Shown here piece by piece: positions 34,067-43,440 of a stretch of DNA of 64,000 nt (position 1 is its first letter; each line of letters opens with the position of its first letter). Below the pieces are notes generated by a model. The model saw nothing but the letters and a program-made list of their open reading frames with translations, was not told the DNA's origin and ran no database searches. This DNA comes from Bog-756 sp052326605. GTDB lineage: Bacteria > Actinomycetota > Acidimicrobiia > Acidimicrobiales > RAAP-2. The stretch covers positions 1-64,000 of the forward strand of contig JBKQMB010000008.1 of NCBI GenBank assembly GCA_052326605.1, given 5' to 3'. The translations under genes were made by a program, and so were the position numbers.

Positions 34067-35008
34067 CGACGAAGGGTCGGGTACCCCGACCGGGCAGTTC
34101 CCGGCGGACCCACCTGCGCGAGTGGCGTCGGGAGTCGTCGTGGCTGTGGCCGGCGCTGGCCTCGGTCGCGGCGTGGCTGATCGCCGGGTTGCTCGTGGAC
34201 CACTCGCCCGCATTCGTTGGACGCGATCACCTGATCTCGACCAACATCGATGACACCAGGGCGCTTCTCGGCATGATCGCCACGGCCATCGTGACCTTAT
34301 CGGTGTGGTCTTCTCCATCACACTGGTGGTGCTCCAGATAGCGAGCACCCAGTTCACTCCACGCGTACTGCGCACATTCGTCCGCAAGCCGGTGACGAAG
34401 GTGGCCCTGTCATCGTTCATCGCCACGTTCGTGTACTCGCTCGTCGTGTCGGCCGGGCTCGGAACAACTCGGACTGTCCCCGGGGCCGCGGTCGGCTTGG
34501 CCTTCGTTCTCGGCCTTGTCAGTGTCTTCGTCGTCTTCGTCTATGCCACAGTGCGCTCGATGCGGGTCATCTATGTCATCGAGACCATCCACCACGAGAC
34601 ACTCCGGTCGATCGACGCCGTCTTCCCTCCCAGGGCCCACTACATCGATACCGCTGAACCCGACTTCGAGGCCGCTGCAGCCCTGGTGACGGTCGAGCAC
34701 AAGGGCGCTGTGCTTGACGGCATGTAATCGGCGCATCTGGTGCGGCTCGCCCGTGACCACGAGTGCGTGCTCCGTCTACTCGTCGAGGTCGGGACGTACC
34801 TGCCGACCGGGACGGTGTTCCTCGAAGTGCACGGTGGATCTGTCCCATCCACCCGAGAGATCCTGGGCTGGCTTGACCTGGCCGCCGTGCGCATCCACGA
34901 CATTCTCGGTCATGTTGCCACCAGGCCCGATCCTCCGGGCAACTGTGTCGACGCCGAGGGCCGTGTCCGGTTGGTGCGGGCGGAGGCACGGCCCTTTCGG
35001 AGGCCGGT
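34063..35008 (+). pseudogene. Decayed DUF2254 membrane protein
   Basis: Three fragments of one gene. Residues up to ALLGMIATAIVTL are in frame 34063; a 1-nt loss near 34300 moves the sense to the frame of VVFSITLVVLQIASTQFTPR, the DUF2254 signature, through a membrane segment (GLAFVLGLVSVFVVFVYATV) and HHETLRSIDAVFP. A TAA at about 34725 then interrupts the reading; the same frame resumes HLVRLARDHECVLRLLVEVG. The conserved stretch after EVHG is much shorter than usual before RIHDILGHVATRPDP. Frameshift, nonsense codon and internal deletion make this a clear pseudogene. Its GTG overlaps the antiporter stop. Confidence 0.75.
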
Positions 35009-35371
35009 CAATACGGCCTCCCATCCAGTTCGCACGTGGAAACCCGGCGTCCCTCCCTGCGGTCGTTTCACCAATCCCCACCACTCGGCGGGACGCGACC
35101 ATGGTTGACGTCATCTGCCGGATGGATCTGCGATTCCCGACGATCGGCTCGGACGGGGTGAGAACCCTGGCCGAGACCAAGGACAAGCTCTTGGCGGAGT
35201 GAGGGAAGCCGCCGGCAGGGATCCGCTCTGGTGCTGCTCCACCCCGGACTGGGATCGGTACCCCCCGGTGGTGGGCAGGGCTCCCCTGGGATGTGACCCG
35301 CCGAATACCAGGTCCTGGCGCCGGGGCGGTGCACCGTATGGACTCCCGGCAGGCCGACCTAGGGTTTCTCC
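35009..35371. other. Intergenic region before aldo/keto reductase
   Basis: A 33-codon frame at 35101-35202 (MVDVICRMDLRFPTIGSDGV) is protein-like but has no known domain and may be a fragment. A leaderless-type -10 box, TAGGGT at 35360-35365, lies 6 nt before the ATG of the next gene. Confidence 0.35.
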
Positions 35372-36403
35372 ATGGAAACCCGCAGCCTCGGTCGAACCGG
35401 CATCAGGGTCAGCCCGCTCTGTCTCGGAGCCATGATGTTCGGGGAGTGGGGAAACCCCGATCACGAGGACTCGATCCGGATCATCCACCGTGCACTCGAT
35501 GCCGGCATCAACTTCATCGACACCGCCGACGTGTACTCGGCGGGCGAGTCCGAGGTCATCGTGGGCAAGGCTCTCTCCACCCAGGACCGGTCGCGGGTGG
35601 TGCTCGCGACCAAGGTCCACGCACCGATGGGCGACGACCCGAACGCACAGGGAAATTCGCGGCGGTGGATCATCGCCGAATGCGAGAACAGCCTCCGCCG
35701 CCTCGGCACGGACTACCTCGATCTCTACCAGGTCCACCGACCCGACGACTCTGTCGACGTCGACCAGACCCTCGGTGCTCTCAGTGATCTCGTCCACGCC
35801 GGCAAGATCCGGTCGTTCGGGAGCTCCACATTCCCCGCCGAGCAGATCGTCGAAGCCCAGTGGGTGGCGGTGCGCCGGGGAAGGGAACGGTTCATGACCG
35901 AGCAACCGCCCTACTCCATGTTGGTGCGTGGCATCGAGCGGGATGTCCTACCTGTTGCCCAGACCTACGGGATGGGCGTGCTTTGTTGGAGCCCACTGGC
36001 CGGTGGCTGGCTGTCCGGGCGATTCGGGGAAGGCAAGGAGAACACCAGTCGACGGTCCGGGCGAATTCCTGATCGATACGACCTGGACATCCCGGCTAAC
36101 AAACGCAAGCTCGAGATCGTCACCGAGCTGTCCGGCGTGGCCGACGAGGCCGGGCTGAGCATCATCGAACTGGCCTTGGCCTTCGTGCTCGAGCACCCCG
36201 TGGTCAGTGCCGCCATCATCGGGCCCCGCACGATGGAGCAACTCGACTCGCACTTGTCGGCATCGACGATCCGACTCGAGGCCGGGGTGTTGGACCGCAT
36301 CGATGAGATCGTCTCCCCCGGCACCAACGTCAACCCCGAGGACACCGGTTGGAAGCCGCCGGCCCTGGTCCACGCCCGGCTCCGTCGCCGAGCTCGCCGA
36401 TAA
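35372..36403 (+). CDS. Aldo/keto reductase (YghZ/Kv-beta-like)
   Basis: A 343-aa NADPH-dependent oxidoreductase. The N-terminus METRSLGRTGIRVSPLCLGA is typical. The catalytic tetrad is visible as FIDTADVYSAGESE (Asp, Tyr), LATKVH (Lys) and YQVHRPD (His). The cofactor region is IGPRTMEQLDSHLSAS. This subgroup reduces small aldehydes such as methylglyoxal, but the substrate is not determined by sequence. It is probably translated from a leaderless mRNA (TAGGGT 6 nt before the ATG). It stands alone, convergent with the MFS gene. Confidence 0.92.
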   Translation: METRSLGRTGIRVSPLCLGAMMFGEWGNPDHEDSIRIIHRALDAGINFIDTADVYSAGESEVIVGKALSTQDRSRVVLATKVHAPMGDDPNAQGNSRRWIIAECENSLRRLGTDYLDLYQVHRPDDSVDVDQTLGALSDLVHAGKIRSFGSSTFPAEQIVEAQWVAVRRGRERFMTEQPPYSMLVRGIERDVLPVAQTYGMGVLCWSPLAGGWLSGRFGEGKENTSRRSGRIPDRYDLDIPANKRKLEIVTELSGVADEAGLSIIELALAFVLEHPVVSAAIIGPRTMEQLDSHLSASTIRLEAGVLDRIDEIVSPGTNVNPEDTGWKPPALVHARLRRRARR

Positions 36404-36627
36404 GTGGGTGGCTCATCGATCAGGGCTTGCTCGGTCGTCGAGTCGCTCGCAGATTTCAGGGGAGCGGCTTCCACCCCGGGTCTGAGCACCGCCGACCTGC
36501 ATGACACTTCATAATCAGAAGAGCCCCGTTCATTGAGCTCCGTGTTCGCAACTGCGGCGCCACCCAGTGGAAGTAGGTGAATACATCCAAATCGTTGTAG
36601 ATGAATGCGCCCAGCCGCGGTCGTTCC

Positions 36628-38121
36628 CTATTCGACCGTGCTCAGGCGCCGAAGAGACCTCGTGCCGCGTGTTCCCCGAGCACGCGAAACCGACAGGAGT
36701 GCCGCCACCACCATCAGCAATGTCGAGGAATAGAAGGCGGAATGGATGCCGTCGGTGAATACTGCTGCTGTCGAGCGAGAGAGGCTGTGGGTGCCGACGA
36801 AGATGGCGAATGCCTCCCTCTTGGTGATGGTCTCCGAGGCGACCAGGATGGCGAGGGCAAAGGAGAAGACCATTCCGACGTTGGCGAATGTGCGCAGCAG
36901 CCCGGAGGTGATGCCGAATTTCTCTGCGGGCGCAACCTTCATGATGGCAGCGTTGTTCGACGGAAAGAAGCAACCGGCACCGACGGCACCGACCATGTAG
37001 GCGACTACCACGATCCACAGCGGGGTCCGAAGCCCGAGTTGGGCGTATGCGAGCAGCGCCAGCACCTGGATCCCGAGGCCGACCGTGGCCGGCAGGACGG
37101 CACCCCGGCGGTCGGCGAACCGGCCGGCGAAGGGACCGACGACTCCGCCCACTACATAGCCGGGGACAAGGAGCAACGAGGCGTGGATCGGGCTGAGCTG
37201 GCGAACGCCCTGCAGGTACATCAGGAGCAGGAACAGGACGGCGAAGTTGGCCAGGCTCTGGAACATGGCAGCCAGCAGGGACGGCATCATGGTGGGAATC
37301 CTGAAGAGCTCCAAGTCGAGCATCGGATCGGGCGTGGACCGTTCGATCAGCCAGAACACGACGAGCAGGGCGAGACCTCCGACGAAGAAGCCCACGATCG
37401 CCGGGTCGAGTGGCTCGGAGGTGAGCTTCACCATGGCCCAAAGCGGCCCGAAGAGCCCAAGTCCCAAGGTGATCATGCCCCACCAGTCGAGTCGCCGCTG
37501 TTGCCGCTCTCCCCGGTCGAACAGGACATGGTTGGCGACGACGACGGCGGCGATGCCGATGGGAACGTTGATCCAGAAGATCCATCTCCACGAGACGAAG
37601 GTGACGATGATGCCACCGAGGATCACGCCGAGCACAGCGCCCGTGTTGAAGCCGATCGCGTTGAAGCCGTAGGCCCGTCCCCGTTGCTCCTTGGGGAACG
37701 TATCGGCGATCACCGCTCCCGAGTTGGCAGTGATGAGCGCCCCGCCGACTCCTTGGACGAGCCGGAAGACGATCAGCGCCAGTTGGTCCCATGCCAGGGC
37801 GCATGCCAGTGACCCGACGATGAACACAACGAAACCCGCCTCGTACATGCGCACCCGGCCGAACATGTCCCCGAGCCTCCCGACCTGTGTCGAGACGAGG
37901 GTGATGACCAGGAGGTACCCGATGATGACCCAGATGACCGAGGTCAATCCGATGTGCAGGGTGCGCTGGATCTCGGGCAGGGCCAGGACGACGATCGTGG
38001 TGTCGATGGCAGTGATCAGAACACCGACCACCACGACCAACAGTGCCAGGTTCGGGTGCTCTATCGGTGCGCCCGGCCGGCTCTGACGGGCCGGGCCGAT
38101 GGTCCTGACCCATGACGACAT
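36628..38121 (-). CDS. MFS drug:H+ antiporter, DHA2 family (14 TM)
   Basis: A 497-aa transporter with 14 predicted membrane segments. The DHA2 motifs are visible: LITAIDTTIVVLALPEIQ in TM1, GRLGDMFGRVRMY (loop 2-3) and RLVQGVGGALITANSGAVIA (motif C side). It should export lipophilic drugs or metabolites in exchange for protons. The start ATG 38119-38121 gives a short cytoplasmic N-terminus. A DosR-like dyad lies 143 bp upstream and another copy of its core is within the first codons (38093-38105). Confidence 0.9.
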   Translation of the reverse strand: MSSWVRTIGPARQSRPGAPIEHPNLALLVVVVGVLITAIDTTIVVLALPEIQRTLHIGLTSVIWVIIGYLLVITLVSTQVGRLGDMFGRVRMYEAGFVVFIVGSLACALAWDQLALIVFRLVQGVGGALITANSGAVIADTFPKEQRGRAYGFNAIGFNTGAVLGVILGGIIVTFVSWRWIFWINVPIGIAAVVVANHVLFDRGERQQRRLDWWGMITLGLGLFGPLWAMVKLTSEPLDPAIVGFFVGGLALLVVFWLIERSTPDPMLDLELFRIPTMMPSLLAAMFQSLANFAVLFLLLMYLQGVRQLSPIHASLLLVPGYVVGGVVGPFAGRFADRRGAVLPATVGLGIQVLALLAYAQLGLRTPLWIVVVAYMVGAVGAGCFFPSNNAAIMKVAPAEKFGITSGLLRTFANVGMVFSFALAILVASETITKREAFAIFVGTHSLSRSTAAVFTDGIHSAFYSSTLLMVVAALLSVSRARGTRGTRSLRRLSTVE

Positions 38122-38263
38122 CAGCGGGAGGTCAGGGTCCGACGGACACCCGTCGCCTTCGACACGGAACCGTCCGCCGCGCCGTCAACTCTCCGGCCTG
38201 ACCCGGGCGAGCCGTGCTCACAGGACATGCGTCAATCTTGCCGCGGCCTGGCCGCGACCGGGT

Positions 38264-38278
38264 AGGGCCGATGGTCCT
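38264..38278. promoter_or_regulatory. DosR-like box upstream of MFS gene and LLM relic
   Basis: AGGGCCGATGGTCCT; TAGGGCCGATGGTCC is identical to the box upstream of the nitroreductase at 8861. It lies between divergent units. Confidence 0.45.
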
Positions 38279-38442
38279 GAGGGCGTGGACCATCCCTCGG
38301 CTCGAGCCCGACCGGTCGCCGGCACCGCGAACCGACCGTCGGGACAGGGCTTGCTGGGTCGGCTGACGGTAGGGTCGGCACAACGTCGACACTCAGGAAC
38401 GAACGCGGGCGCGGCCGGCCGTGCCGCGGTGAGGTCTGTACC

Positions 38443-38785
38443 ATGCAGATCACCCTCTTCGGCTCACAGATCCCGAACTTCACGTTCCCAGGCGTCGGGA
38501 ATGGGGAGCTCTTCGAGCGCATCGCCCAGATCGCGGTGGCCACCGAGCGCATGGAGCGCCTCGGAGAAGCCCTGCAGGTCTGCCGCGCCATGTTCACCGA
38601 AGATGCCCCGCCTTCACCGGTCGCCACCTTGCCATCGCCGACGCCTGCAATCTCTTCGGCGATGTGGAGACGATCCGCCACATGCTCGAGGTGCTGAACC
38701 AGCACTGCGATACCGTCGGCCGCGATCCGGCGGAGATCACCAAGACCCGCCTCGGCGCACCCGTCATCGCGGACACCGCGCCGAG
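38443..38785 (+). pseudogene. LLM-class F420-dependent oxidoreductase remnant
   Basis: Frame 38443 reads MQITLFGSQIPNFTFPGVGN and ELFERIAQIAVATE, then jumps directly to RMERLGEALQVCRAMFTEDA, skipping about 110 residues of the luciferase-like barrel. A frameshift near 38610 moves sense to FTGRHLAIADA, which is fused to CNLFGDVETIRHMLEVL and HCDTVGRDPAEITKTRLGAP, skipping about 30 more. An intact relative is at 48971-49849. This is an internally deleted pseudogene. Confidence 0.8.
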
Positions 38786-38875
38786 GCACCTGGGGCCGGA
38801 TATATTGTCAGTTGTGCTGTCATTACTGGGGAGGATTCCCTGTGCCCGACCTCGACAACTGCTCGGACCTCCGGC

Positions 38876-39517
38876 ATGGCGTTGACCCCTGACGCGCCCG
38901 TGAAGGACGGGCTTCGCAACGTCCGCTACGGCGAGGTACTGCTCCTCCGCTCCGACAACGGAGCGTTCAGCGCCGAGGTCTGGAACACGCTCGGCATGAA
39001 CGACTGTCCCCAGGCCGAGTGGGAGGCACTCGATGCCGCTGCCATCGCCAGCGAGCGGGGCGCCGTGGTCGCGATCCTGAACGGCCCCCGCTTCTGGGTG
39101 TTGGACTTCATCAAGTCGAACATCCGCGAGCAGGCGCCGGAGACCACCTTCGGCACGCTCGGCATGTTCCGGGCCGCGGTGATCGCCTTCGGGGCGGAGC
39201 CTCCCGTCCAGGTGCCCTACACCGAGCGCTCGATCGTCCGGGAGACCGTGTTCGGCTTCGCCAAGGGCTCCGAGATCTACGAGCTCGTTACGCCCGACGA
39301 CACTCACTACGTGATGCAGGCCTACTCCCAGATCATCGACAAGTCGCTCACCATCGGCGATCTTCCCGGCCTCGGTACGAGGATCGAAAAGCCCCAGGGG
39401 TGGGCCTTCCGCGTGCGGACGCTCCAGGAGGACCTCGAGATGCTGAGTACGGACGGCGTTGCCACCGTGATCCAGGACGAGCTCCAGAACACCTATCAAC
39501 GTATCGACAAGGGTTGA
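38876..39517 (+). CDS. Hypothetical protein, 213 aa
   Basis: A soluble protein with GLRNVRYGEVLLLRSDNG at the N-terminus, then WNTLGMNDCPQAEWEALDAA, AILNGPRFWVLDFIKSN, QVPYTERSIVRETVFGFA, YELVTPDDTHYVMQAYSQII and the C-terminal VIQDELQNTYQRID. I recall uncharacterised homologues with the same NDCP.E.W and LQDE.ENTY motifs in proteobacteria and actinobacteria; no function is known. ATG 38876-38878 is the first start in frame near the conserved part, but the ribosome binding site is poor, so the start is uncertain. Confidence 0.75.
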   Translation: MALTPDAPVKDGLRNVRYGEVLLLRSDNGAFSAEVWNTLGMNDCPQAEWEALDAAAIASERGAVVAILNGPRFWVLDFIKSNIREQAPETTFGTLGMFRAAVIAFGAEPPVQVPYTERSIVRETVFGFAKGSEIYELVTPDDTHYVMQAYSQIIDKSLTIGDLPGLGTRIEKPQGWAFRVRTLQEDLEMLSTDGVATVIQDELQNTYQRIDKG

Positions 39518-39547
39518 GCTAGACCCCGCAGGGGTACGGAGCCGGCC

Positions 39548-40417
39548 TCAGTACCGGTGGGTCCGCCAGGCATCCGAGCGGAACGCGACATCGACGGTGA
39601 GCTGGCCCTCGACACCGAGGAACTCCCGGAGGAGTCGGCGGGCTTCGGCGATCACCCGCGCGCTCGTCTCGCCTGGCATGGTGATGATCCAGCTCAATGT
39701 GCCCAGCAGACCGATCAGCTCGTCGGCGTTGAGTGCCACCTCCCAGGTGAACACCTCGTGCTCGGGCTGGTCGAAGGGGACCCCGGGAGGAATCTCCAGG
39801 CTCGAAGCTGGGCGATGCACGTCGCCCATGACGAGGCCCGCCAATCCGCTACCGCCTGACTGGCCGGCGCCGTCACCGGCAACTGCGTCGGCACCGCCCA
39901 GCGACCGCTCGGCGAGCACGGCCTGGGCCTGCACCATGAACGAGCCCTCCGGATCGGGCCCGGACCACAGGGCGCCGAGGATCCCACCCGACCTGAGGAT
40001 TCGGCCCACCTCCTGAAGGGTCGGGACCGGGTCCATCCAGTGCCATGACGAGGAGGCCAGTACCGCGTCGACGCATCCGTCCGCGATGGGCATCGACTCG
40101 CCCCGGCCCGTCACGGCCCGGACGCCTGGGACTTCCTCGGTGAGCACGGCGCGCATCCGGTCGTCGGGCTCCACGGCGATCACTTCTTCGGACCTGTCGA
40201 TCAGGAGCCTGGTCAACGCGCCCGTACCGGCTCCGAGGTCGACGACCGTGTCCACATGCTTCGGAAGGACCCAGTCCACCGCCTCCAGCGACGGTCCAGG
40301 TCGATAGCGCTCGTAGTGCGAGGCCACCGCACCGAAGCTTCCTGCTCGTACCGCCTTCTCCTGCGGCTCGAGGCGGGAGAGCGGTACGTCGGGGCTCATG
40401 GGTTCAGGATCTGCCAC
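39548..40417 (-). CDS. Class I SAM-dependent methyltransferase
   Basis: A 289-aa protein. Motif I VVDLGAGTGALTRLLI lies near residues 58-73, then EVIAVEPDDRMRAVL, the GRGESMPIADGCVDAVLAS motif IV region and WHWMDPVPTLQEVGRILRSG. The pattern is Methyltransf_11/25 of unknown substrate. The C-terminal 90 residues form an extra domain with FTWEVALNADELIGLLGTLS. The start is GTG 40415-40417; a TAGGGT box 6 nt upstream fits a leaderless transcript. It is read toward the hypothetical gene at 38876 (convergent). Confidence 0.88.
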   Translation of the reverse strand: MADPEPMSPDVPLSRLEPQEKAVRAGSFGAVASHYERYRPGPSLEAVDWVLPKHVDTVVDLGAGTGALTRLLIDRSEEVIAVEPDDRMRAVLTEEVPGVRAVTGRGESMPIADGCVDAVLASSSWHWMDPVPTLQEVGRILRSGGILGALWSGPDPEGSFMVQAQAVLAERSLGGADAVAGDGAGQSGGSGLAGLVMGDVHRPASSLEIPPGVPFDQPEHEVFTWEVALNADELIGLLGTLSWIITMPGETSARVIAEARRLLREFLGVEGQLTVDVAFRSDAWRTHRY

Positions 40418-40548
40418 GATCCGACCCTACCGGGGCCGCGGCGCGCCTCCACTGGCTGAGCCGAACGAACGCCACCCGCTGAAGACCAGGCAGGCTCCCG
40501 GAGTGAGCCGGGCACCGGACCTGGACTGCGTCGGTGGGTCAGGCCCCT

Positions 40549-40660
40549 CGTCGTCCATGGGGGCGTTCAGATCGAGCTTGGCCACGTTGCCCAGGTTGGC
40601 GGCGTCGCCGTCGCGGAGCGAGCCACCGTTGCTCTCGGCCGGCCAGTACCCGTCGTTGGT
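40549..40660 (-). pseudogene. Fragment of a GYW-type repeat
   Basis: The frame after a stop reads TNDGYWPAESNGGSLRDGDA and NLGNVAKLDLNAPMDD. It fits the acidimicrobial repeat GYW..ASDGGIF.FGDA..LG...G..LNAPMVG with several losses. No start, and flanks are unrelated, so it is a stray fragment. The rest of 40418-40765 holds nothing recognisable. Confidence 0.4.
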
Positions 40661-40765
40661 CTAGGTGGGGGCCGGGCCGACGACCCCGCATCCGAGTCAA
40701 CCGTGAATTCCCGTGGTCGGTGCGGCATCCGGCGTCAGTGCCACACGAGAGCCGGACCTCCTGAT

Positions 40766-41767
40766 TCAGTCCTGGCCGTGCTTCGTCCGGCCGCCCTTGC
40801 CGTACGCGACGTAGTTCTTCGGGGTGACCGTTGCCTCCCCGTTCCACCGATAGGCGACCAGCGGCCCGCCCTTGACGGCGCTGAAGTCGACACAGGCCGT
40901 GTTGGTCGTCCAGTCCTTTCGCTTGTCGGGCTTCCACCTGCGCCAGTAGTGGCCGTAGAAGACCGGCTTGACGCCGTGGTAGTCGTAGGCCGACTCATCG
41001 CCGCACTCCTTGTCGGGGAGGCGGGGGTAGGTGACACCTGCGGGGGTCCTGACGTTCTCGGGGACCTCGGCCAAGTCCCGAAGGGTGATCGCCTCGGAAT
41101 CCCACCATCGGAGACGTGCCCGATGTCGGACATGGCCGTCCTTGTCCTTGAAGCCTTCCTGCCCGTACCTCTCGAGGCTGATCTCCGGGCCCTTCAGTAG
41201 GACCTCGATCGCTTCGTACTCGGGACGCCCCTTCTGGTTCGCCTTGACCACGAAGTCCGTGGGCATCGAAGTGCCGGGCGCCACCCACCGGCCCACCGCC
41301 CTGATGGCGTCATCGCTCCAGCAGGCGTGGACAATCCGGATCCCGTCGAGGTCGAGCCAGAGCGGCAGGGTCTTGAACCACTCGATGCTCCGGGCGTAGA
41401 GGCCGGGTTGCACCTGGACCTGGTCCAGGAAGGCCTTGTGCTGCTTCAAGTTCTTGTCCGTGTGGCGCCGCATGAACTCACCGGGGATCTCCGGGTTCGG
41501 AGTTGCGTAGGAGATGGCGTTGAACTCGTGATTCCCCATCACGATCCGGGCGCTACCGGCTTCGACCATGGCCCGAACGAGCTCGAGGGTCTTGATCTGC
41601 TGGGTGCCCCGGTCGATGAGGTCGCCGACGAAGACGGCTTGACGCTCCTCATCGGACGTCGAGTACCGGTAGGCGCCGTCCCGCTCCTCGTAGCCGAGCA
41701 TCCGGAGGAGACCTTCTAGCTTGTCGGCACAGCCGTGAACATCTCCGATGATGTCGTAACCGCCCAT
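40766..41767 (-). CDS. Calcineurin-like metallophosphoesterase (PrpA/ApaH-like)
   Basis: A 333-aa protein. It starts MGGYDIIGDVHGCADKLEGL with the GDxHG motif at residues 8-12, then AVFVGDLIDRGTQQIKTLEL (GDxxDRG), IVMGNHEFNAI (GNHE) and later IVHACWSDDAI and FYGHYWRRW (GHxx). These bind the two metals of PPP phosphatases. Targets could be phosphoproteins or diadenosine tetraphosphate. ATG 41765-41767 is preferred over a TTG ten codons upstream because it directly precedes the first motif. Confidence 0.9.
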   Translation of the reverse strand: MGGYDIIGDVHGCADKLEGLLRMLGYEERDGAYRYSTSDEERQAVFVGDLIDRGTQQIKTLELVRAMVEAGSARIVMGNHEFNAISYATPNPEIPGEFMRRHTDKNLKQHKAFLDQVQVQPGLYARSIEWFKTLPLWLDLDGIRIVHACWSDDAIRAVGRWVAPGTSMPTDFVVKANQKGRPEYEAIEVLLKGPEISLERYGQEGFKDKDGHVRHRARLRWWDSEAITLRDLAEVPENVRTPAGVTYPRLPDKECGDESAYDYHGVKPVFYGHYWRRWKPDKRKDWTTNTACVDFSAVKGGPLVAYRWNGEATVTPKNYVAYGKGGRTKHGQD

Positions 41768-41979
41768 GGGCAGCAGTGTCCCATGAGGAAGCGACAACGC
41801 GCCCTGTGCTCGAGGTTGCAGCGGACCTGGGCCGGAACGGCGGTGTCCCGTTCCACTACGTGACGGTGCCCTCAGTCAGAGTTTCCCGCACTCCCTGGTT
41901 CCTTGATGATCAGTGGCGCGACCACCGTTCCGAGATGCTCGGTGTGAGCCCGTTCGCCTCCATTGCCCCGAACGCGCCC

Positions 41980-42735
41980 TCAGAATCCCGGAAACACCGG
42001 TCGGAGCTCGTCGAGGGCACCGGCGCCGGGAATCAGTGGCGTGTGGGCCGGGTCGAGACGGCCGCAGACGAGCCGGACGAACGCCTCGGCGGGGATCTCG
42101 AGATCCGGCGAGTCGGTGGGATCGCCTGGGGCGAGCGCGACCGCATCGGAGGTGAGCGAGACGGTGAAGTCGCGCTCCGGATCCACGGTGTGCACGCTCA
42201 CGGTACGGACCTCGCCGGAGGGCTTCCCTGCGAATCGGGTGATCATCTCGAGGTTGTCCACCACTGCGCCCGCTGCATCGGCGGGGAGAACGGCCGTAGG
42301 GTCGAGCGCGACCTCGACGTCCCATGTGTGAAGTGCGTGTTCGTTGAGCCGGAGTCCGACGAAGCCCGTGAAGTCGAGGTTCATCGGGCCGATCGAGAAC
42401 CGGAACTGTCGGCGACTGCTGTCGTCGAGTGCTTCAAGGCCATGAAGCAGCTCGGCATCGGCGACCAAGGCATCGGCGGCCAGTGCGGCGGGCGACTTGG
42501 CACTCCACTCCTCCCAGACCGACTGGTTGAAGTCGGGATCGGTCTCCCGGCCGTTGTTGATGTCGTCGAATCGGCGCCGAAGGATGATCGCTCCGGATCC
42601 GATATGGGACAGGACGTCGGCGATGGACCACTCGACCGGGTAGGCCGGGAGCTCGAGCTGCTGTGGATCGAGATCCTCGACGATGTCGCGCAAGCGCTCC
42701 ACCGAGGAATGCAGTGCCGCCAGTCGATCACTCAT
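41980..42735 (-). CDS. Mycothiol-dependent maleylpyruvate isomerase family protein (DinB-like)
   Basis: A 251-aa protein with the MDMPI N-terminal four-helix domain: LRDIVEDLDPQQLELPAYPV then WSIADVLSHIGSGA with a metal-binding His, and later GFVGLRLNEHALHTWDVEVA with two more His residues of the metal site. The C-terminal domain (about 170-251) is SCP2-like, as in MDMPI proteins. Members use mycothiol as a cofactor in isomerisation or detoxification. It lies 21 bp downstream of the HxlR regulator on the same strand, so the two are probably co-transcribed. Confidence 0.9.
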   Translation of the reverse strand: MSDRLAALHSSVERLRDIVEDLDPQQLELPAYPVEWSIADVLSHIGSGAIILRRRFDDINNGRETDPDFNQSVWEEWSAKSPAALAADALVADAELLHGLEALDDSSRRQFRFSIGPMNLDFTGFVGLRLNEHALHTWDVEVALDPTAVLPADAAGAVVDNLEMITRFAGKPSGEVRTVSVHTVDPERDFTVSLTSDAVALAPGDPTDSPDLEIPAEAFVRLVCGRLDPAHTPLIPGAGALDELRPVFPGF

Positions 42736-42756
42736 CTGTGTGTTCCTTCGTTGTCA

Positions 42757-43143
42757 TCATGCAGGAGCTGCGTCTGGGAGGTTCTGCGAGGCCCATGCGC
42801 TGAGCTCGTGCATCGCTGGAATGAGGGCTGCCCCGGCCTTGGACAGGACATAGGAGACCGAGACCGGTGGCCCGGACTCCACCGACCGGATCACCAGTCC
42901 GGTGGCCCGAAGCTCCGCCAAGCGCTCGGACAGGACGGAGTCACTGATTCCGTCGACGCGTCGTCTCAGCTCGGCGAACCCGGCCGGCCCGTTGGTCAGT
43001 GTTCCGAGGATCACACCGCTCCACCGCTTGCCGAGGAACGTGAATGCTCGAGCCAGCGCCGCGTCGCAGGCTCCTGACGATGCTTCGCCTGGTTCCGGCC
43101 CGGCGGCATCGCGCCTGGCTGACTGCCTCGGGGTCGCCTGCAC
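42757..43143 (-). CDS. HxlR family transcriptional regulator
   Basis: A 128-aa winged-helix protein. The HxlR signature is visible: ALARAFTFLGKRWSGVILGT, then GPAGFAELRRRVDGISDSVLSERL for the recognition helix and VSYVLSKAGAALIPAMHELS in the C-terminal helix. These proteins sense redox or electrophiles and act as dimers. The start is placed at the GTG of VQATPRQ, which has GGAGG 8 nt upstream; a GTG three codons earlier is possible. It is divergent from the SDR gene and upstream of the MDMPI gene, so it may control both. Confidence 0.88.
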   Translation of the reverse strand: MQATPRQSARRDAAGPEPGEASSGACDAALARAFTFLGKRWSGVILGTLTNGPAGFAELRRRVDGISDSVLSERLAELRATGLVIRSVESGPPVSVSYVLSKAGAALIPAMHELSAWASQNLPDAAPA

Positions 43144-43440
43144 GCTTTCCACCCTCCAAACGATAGCAGTTGCTTCACGAAGGGGAGTTACTCTGTATCT
43201 CCAAGTTGCCTCTATTCTCGAAGACACGATCTCCTCATCTCGAGGAGCCACCGATGTCCCTGTTCCGCCTCGACGCCGGCACTCGGCCCGTGCGGGTCAC
43301 CGGGTCCGAGGTGCCCCCTGGCACCGGTCCACGCGTTGTTGATTCGCCCAGCACCCGCCTCTACCCTGAGGAGTGCCGGTTCAGGGCATGTCGGCACCGA
43401 TTTCATTCGGCAGCCGACCCTCGAGCGGAAGGGAGCCGAA

